From the NCBI GenBank assembly GCA_030706665.1, contig JAUZOB010000117.1:1-9432 (forward strand): 9,432 nucleotides of DNA, in the 5' to 3' direction. A program made the translations under genes and the position numbers. The notes below the pieces were generated by a model. It saw nothing but the letters and a program-made list of their open reading frames with translations. It did not search any database and had not been told where the DNA came from. How positions within the stretch are numbered: the first letter of the stretch is position 1; each line of letters opens with the position of its first letter. Positions 5,819 to 9,432 of this stretch are shown in pieces. Origin of the DNA: Bacteroidota bacterium (GTDB lineage Bacteria; Bacteroidota; Bacteroidia; Bacteroidales; Prolixibacteraceae).

Positions 5819-8401
5819 TCAGAAAGGAGTATACTTACTGACTTTTGCAATTATCAAAGGTGATTGCACCAAATCGAAATCGCTATTATAGATCAGATAT
5901 TTATTCCGCCACTGCACTGCATACTTTTCTTTAAAAAAGCGAAGGCCTTTATAATGATCCAACTGCCTGAAATTCTTATACGCAAATTTCAATGATTTCT
6001 CCGGTAGGCTCTTGGCTTTATCTAATCCGGACAACGGGGCAAGTCCCAGATTCATATATTTATAACCTTGTTCTTTGAAATAATCCATCATGTTTACAAT
6101 CAAAACGTCAAGAACTCCATTGGGGGCATCTTTCGTTTTACGGATCAAATCATAAGTTCCTTCATCTTTAGCATAATCAGGAATGACATTTGCAAAAGCG
6201 ACTACTTTTTCCTCTGTATCTTCAACAACAAAAACAACCTGATTCTTTATCTCCGAAGCATTCCACACTCCCTGAGAAAAAGCAGTCTCTTTCTTATCAA
6301 AGACTTCGAGCCATTCCTGCGATACGGCTTTCAGTTTTTGAATGAGCCCTTCTTTTAATGGCGGAGTCATGACATTGCAAGTATAACCGTTATTTTTTGC
6401 TTTGTTTAATGCATTTCGAATCGGACGATTGGGGACACCTGACAAGCTAAAAGATACTACATCGGCAATTCCTTCCTGTCCAATAAATATTGAATTTTTC
6501 TTCAACTGCTCATAATACGTTAGATGTTCCGCATCAACCCTGTAATACAATGTCTTAAGTCCATTTTTTTCACAGTACCGATCAAAAGCCTTTATTATCT
6601 CAGGCAATTCATCCGGTGAAGCACAAATTGGCGACTCAAGAACCACGGCATAATCATGAGCTACTTTAAAAGACACAAACCCTTGCCTGTCTTTTGTCCA
6701 GAATATATTTTTATCTGCATATACTTTGAAATAGTCCAGCTGCGAAGATCCATACTTCTCAAGCAATGCCCGGGCCTCTTCAAGCTCATCTTTATGACTA
6801 CGCGTTTTATAACGAAACGGACGCACCAGGACAAACAGCAACACACACAGATAACCGACACTAAGAATGCTCAATGAATCTACAAACCAGACAGCAAATT
6901 CGGTTTTCGGTGTATTCATGGGAATAAAGAGCAAGGTAGCTATCAAAGAAATAACTGATTGTTCAAAGTCATAAGTGGTTCCGAAATGCCTTTTATCAAT
7001 CAGATAATAGCCTAAAACACCATAAATCAGGATAAATCCCAGTCCTGCCAAAAGAGAGAACCTCATAGTAGGAGTCACTCTTTCATCAGTCCTGAGCTTA
7101 TAGCTTTTCCGGGTATAAATAAGCAACCCGATTATCACCAAACTAAACAATGCCTCTTCAAAATCAACCGCTTTAGTCAAGTGCCCGACGAATGATACGA
7201 CAGCAAGATAAAGCGCTGCCAGCCACGCATTCCGAAACCCCCTCAACAAATAAGCAGATAAGACAATCAACATTATTCCCGAAACGATTACTGCAAAATT
7301 CGATGCATAAATGGCTTGCTCGGAAAGAAAGTTTTGCACAAAATGCAATCTGGAAGCAACTGCCGGGGTTAATACCGACAAAATATTGACCAACCCCAAT
7401 AACAATGTAAAAAACGGGGGAAGAATTCTTAAGACAAGATGATCTTTACGCGAGACAAAGCTCAATGCACCCGTTAATAATGGAAGCCAGAACTCGAATA
7501 AACGATAAAGCAATGCGATGGAGACTGCATGAATTTGAGGTACCCCATATTGTATCAATACAAGCGAAAGAGTAATTTCGACAGCTCCCAATCCACGCAA
7601 AAACGGAGATAATGCATACATCAAAGTCGCCACTACATAACCAATCAAAGCCAACTCGATCGTTGCATTGATATTAAAAGCCCGCATCGAAATATACAAA
7701 TGGGCGACACCACACAATTCAATCAAAAGCGAATAAAAGACAGTGGAGAAGAAATGGGGGATCGAATATTTCTGTTCTCTCAGTTCTTCATAAAAAACTC
7801 CAATACGGGGAGACCGTTTTGATAACGCACGCTGTATCCTCTTATTTTTAAGGAAGAATACGATAAAAGCAATTGAAACAACTAAAATGACAAGCAAAAG
7901 GACGAAAGTGATAACAAGTTCCCGCCCTAACATATGTTTCAGCAAAAGGATCAAAATCGCCGGAATAGCAATCAGTGCAAGAGACACAAATCCGGTAATG
8001 CCATATACAGTTGACGACAAATGAATCTTCGTTTTACTGATTCCCTGCTGTTCTATCGGTCCGGTAAAAAAAGCCAGGGAGGAGATACCTCCTGCAGGGA
8101 GGAATACACTGATAAAACTCCGTTTGAGTGACAACAATAGTGAAGAACTAAACGTCGGCTTTACACCAACTGTCCGGAAGCTGGACTCATACATGTTCCC
8201 GTGAACAAAAATATAAAGAACAGTTACCAGCACTCCAAGAAATACCCAATACCATGGGATATTATACATCAGATCAACAGACTGTCGGAGATGATAACCT
8301 TCATGTTTTACGAAGTATACACAAAGAGCTATCGGAATCAGAGCTAAAGCGATCTGAAAAATCGATTTGGTATTAAGTCTTGATGTAAAAATTTTAGCCA
8401 T
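5819..8401 (-). CDS. mprF: MprF-type bifunctional aminoacyl-phosphatidylglycerol synthase/flippase
   Basis: MprF proteins attach an amino acid, typically lysine from Lys-tRNA, to phosphatidylglycerol and flip the product to the outer leaflet, lowering sensitivity to cationic peptides. The 860-residue length fits the two-domain form. Residues 1 to about 530 are polytopic (roughly 13-14 hydrophobic segments) and include the flippase motifs LPAGGISSLAFF (101-112) and SPFLRGLGAVEITLSLVL (265-282). Residues from about 535 form the soluble DUF2156/GNAT-like transferase. They include FSLSGVPNRPIRNALNKAK (651-669), YDLIRKTKDAPNGVLD (750-765), MNLGLAPLSG (783-792) and WRNKYLIYNS (831-840). The start ATG has no Shine-Dalgarno. 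A near-consensus -7 element TAATTTG (8436-8430, one base short) lies in the 53-bp gap after the upstream gene, so it may be both an operon member and independently transcribed. The family is confident. The amino acid and lipid acceptor are inferred and could differ in Bacteroidetes. Confidence 0.93.
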   Translation of the reverse strand: MAKIFTSRLNTKSIFQIALALIPIALCVYFVKHEGYHLRQSVDLMYNIPWYWVFLGVLVTVLYIFVHGNMYESSFRTVGVKPTFSSSLLLSLKRSFISVFLPAGGISSLAFFTGPIEQQGISKTKIHLSSTVYGITGFVSLALIAIPAILILLLKHMLGRELVITFVLLLVILVVSIAFIVFFLKNKRIQRALSKRSPRIGVFYEELREQKYSIPHFFSTVFYSLLIELCGVAHLYISMRAFNINATIELALIGYVVATLMYALSPFLRGLGAVEITLSLVLIQYGVPQIHAVSIALLYRLFEFWLPLLTGALSFVSRKDHLVLRILPPFFTLLLGLVNILSVLTPAVASRLHFVQNFLSEQAIYASNFAVIVSGIMLIVLSAYLLRGFRNAWLAALYLAVVSFVGHLTKAVDFEEALFSLVIIGLLIYTRKSYKLRTDERVTPTMRFSLLAGLGFILIYGVLGYYLIDKRHFGTTYDFEQSVISLIATLLFIPMNTPKTEFAVWFVDSLSILSVGYLCVLLFVLVRPFRYKTRSHKDELEEARALLEKYGSSQLDYFKVYADKNIFWTKDRQGFVSFKVAHDYAVVLESPICASPDELPEIIKAFDRYCEKNGLKTLYYRVDAEHLTYYEQLKKNSIFIGQEGIADVVSFSLSGVPNRPIRNALNKAKNNGYTCNVMTPPLKEGLIQKLKAVSQEWLEVFDKKETAFSQGVWNASEIKNQVVFVVEDTEEKVVAFANVIPDYAKDEGTYDLIRKTKDAPNGVLDVLIVNMMDYFKEQGYKYMNLGLAPLSGLDKAKSLPEKSLKFAYKNFRQLDHYKGLRFFKEKYAVQWRNKYLIYNSDFDLVQSPLIIAKVSKYTPF

Positions 8402-8454
8402 AACAGATAAAATTATTTATAAATATAACCAAATTAGGATTCAGATTCCAGGAT

Positions 8455-9426
8455 TCAATCCTTCTGTATTTGAAATGACTTATTGTATTTATCTAGAATT
8501 TCCGTTCCCACTTTAAAGTATTTACTATTTCTATCAATTATTGGTTTTATTGCATTTACAATTTGATAAACATCCTTATAATCACGAAGCTTAAAGGTCG
8601 ATGGGGTAATATTCTTTTTCCCTTTCATTTTTAAAATATCAAATACGACCTGACTACTGAAATATACATAGGTCCTCAGGCTTACCAAATCGCAATATTT
8701 ATCCCAATCCGCCTTATCTGCCTCAAATTTTTTATTTTCAATCAACACATTTCCCATTACTTTAAATTCTTCCAATGTTTCCTCCAGATTTTTATTCGAA
8801 TGTACCAGATTTGACATTGAATGAAGCAGGTTCAAATCAGTATTATACAATAAAAATACAGCACCGTTCATATTATAATTAAGATCATTTATAATATACT
8901 TCTCAAGAGGAGATAAGGAGGATGAATCGCCAAAATAACTCTTAAGAAACATTGCCTCTACCACAAGGGCATCGACACTGAAATAGGTTTGTTCTATCAT
9001 ATTAGACAAGCTGATCAGATAGAGCTTACGGTTGTTGTAAAAGTCATACATATTTTGATACTCATACATCAACATTCCCATTGCAAGTGTGGGGTTAGTA
9101 GAATAGACATCCAAAAGGAAATCACCGACGACAAGCCCAATCTTAGTCGAATCAGCAGAGATATGAACTCCGGCACCACCTATGAAGCTATTTGGAAGAG
9201 ATTTACCGTATACAATTTGAATTTCCTGACTCCTTATCTTCTTGTTGATAAATTGATAATGAGATTTAACAAGTTCAATCCCTTGTGTTGAATGGGTCAT
9301 AACAGAATCAAACGCATCCAATATTTGATTCATCTTCCCGGCAAAAGAGGCAAGTTTCTTTTGATCCTGCGCATAGGTGCCCGAAATAAACAGAAGACAC
9401 AAAAGAGTGCAGATTATTCTTCTCAT
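8455..9426 (-). CDS. Secreted protein of unknown function, possible inactive metallopeptidase
   Basis: This is a 323-residue exported protein I do not recognise by name. Residues 1-19 form a clear Sec signal peptide (MRRIICTLLCLLFISGTYA), with cleavage expected before Q20. There is no lipobox at a usable position, so the product is probably periplasmic or secreted. The mature part is largely helical and has no later membrane segment. Residues 111-128 (NPTLAMGMLMYEYQNMYD) have the hydrophobic helix pattern that carries HExxH in zinc peptidases, but here it reads YEYQN (121-125). An acidic segment, VDALVVEAMFLK (151-162), follows about 30 residues later, where gluzincins place their third ligand. 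This resemblance is my inference; the protein may simply be an unrelated helical domain. The ATG at 9426 is inside the window, but its promoter is not. It ends 53 bp before mprF on the same strand, so co-transcription is likely. Confidence 0.8.
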   Translation of the reverse strand: MRRIICTLLCLLFISGTYAQDQKKLASFAGKMNQILDAFDSVMTHSTQGIELVKSHYQFINKKIRSQEIQIVYGKSLPNSFIGGAGVHISADSTKIGLVVGDFLLDVYSTNPTLAMGMLMYEYQNMYDFYNNRKLYLISLSNMIEQTYFSVDALVVEAMFLKSYFGDSSSLSPLEKYIINDLNYNMNGAVFLLYNTDLNLLHSMSNLVHSNKNLEETLEEFKVMGNVLIENKKFEADKADWDKYCDLVSLRTYVYFSSQVVFDILKMKGKKNITPSTFKLRDYKDVYQIVNAIKPIIDRNSKYFKVGTEILDKYNKSFQIQKD

Positions 9427-9432
9427 CTCAAT

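Noticed and set aside
5793..5819. Inverted repeat GGAACAA/TTGTTCT at the end of mprF as a terminator
   Set aside because: The stem has only seven pairs including a wobble, a 13-base loop and no U-run on the minus strand, so it is too weak to call.
1..8401. Functional link between tRNA-Lys and MprF, which may use Lys-tRNA
   Set aside because: They are more than 5.7 kb apart with unrelated genes and terminators between; nothing indicates more than coincidence.
8989..9291. 100-codon plus-strand open frame antisense to the secreted-protein gene
   Set aside because: The minus-strand frame has a signal peptide and full-length coding structure; the antisense frame has no recognisable features.

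Overview
The window looks like an ordinary chromosomal stretch from a member of the Bacteroidetes, most likely the order Bacteroidales. The evidence is AT-rich intergenic DNA, several promoter candidates with the Bacteroidetes -7 element TAnnTTTG, mostly absent Shine-Dalgarno sequences, and protein families of typical Bacteroidales type (DUF3109/UPF0153 protein, long-form independent phosphoglycerate mutase). I cannot fix the genus.

Layout. Bases 1-68 hold most of a minus-strand tRNA-Lys(CUU) gene that runs off the left edge, with a good promoter just upstream. Bases 72-534 are AT-rich, with one doubtful 74-codon frame and a long inverted repeat. A minus-strand DUF3109 cysteine-rich protein follows (535-1104). 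A 450-bp gap (1105-1557) holds the DUF3109 promoter, a candidate small-RNA or repeat element and a terminator. Next come gpmI on the minus strand (1558-3087), a divergent regulatory region (3088-3398), and a lipid kinase of the YegS/diacylglycerol-kinase family, the only plus-strand gene (3399-4277). A terminator hairpin at 4355-4383 separates it from three minus-strand genes. In transcription order these are a secreted protein of unknown function (9426-8455), an MprF-type aminoacyl-phospholipid synthase/flippase (8401-5819) and an Nramp metal transporter (5696-4425).

How the genes relate. gpmI is central glycolysis. The kinase and MprF both act on membrane lipids but lie on opposite strands and are not an operon. 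The secreted protein and mprF are 53 bp apart and may be co-transcribed. The Nramp gene starts 122 bp after mprF and has an 18-bp palindrome upstream that could be a metal-responsive operator.

I see no mobile element, CRISPR array or defence system, and no clearly new multi-gene system. The best leads are the secreted protein, which looks like a metallopeptidase that has lost its zinc ligands next to mprF; the element at about 1214-1411; and the dyads at 286-333, 3263-3292 and 5743-5760.
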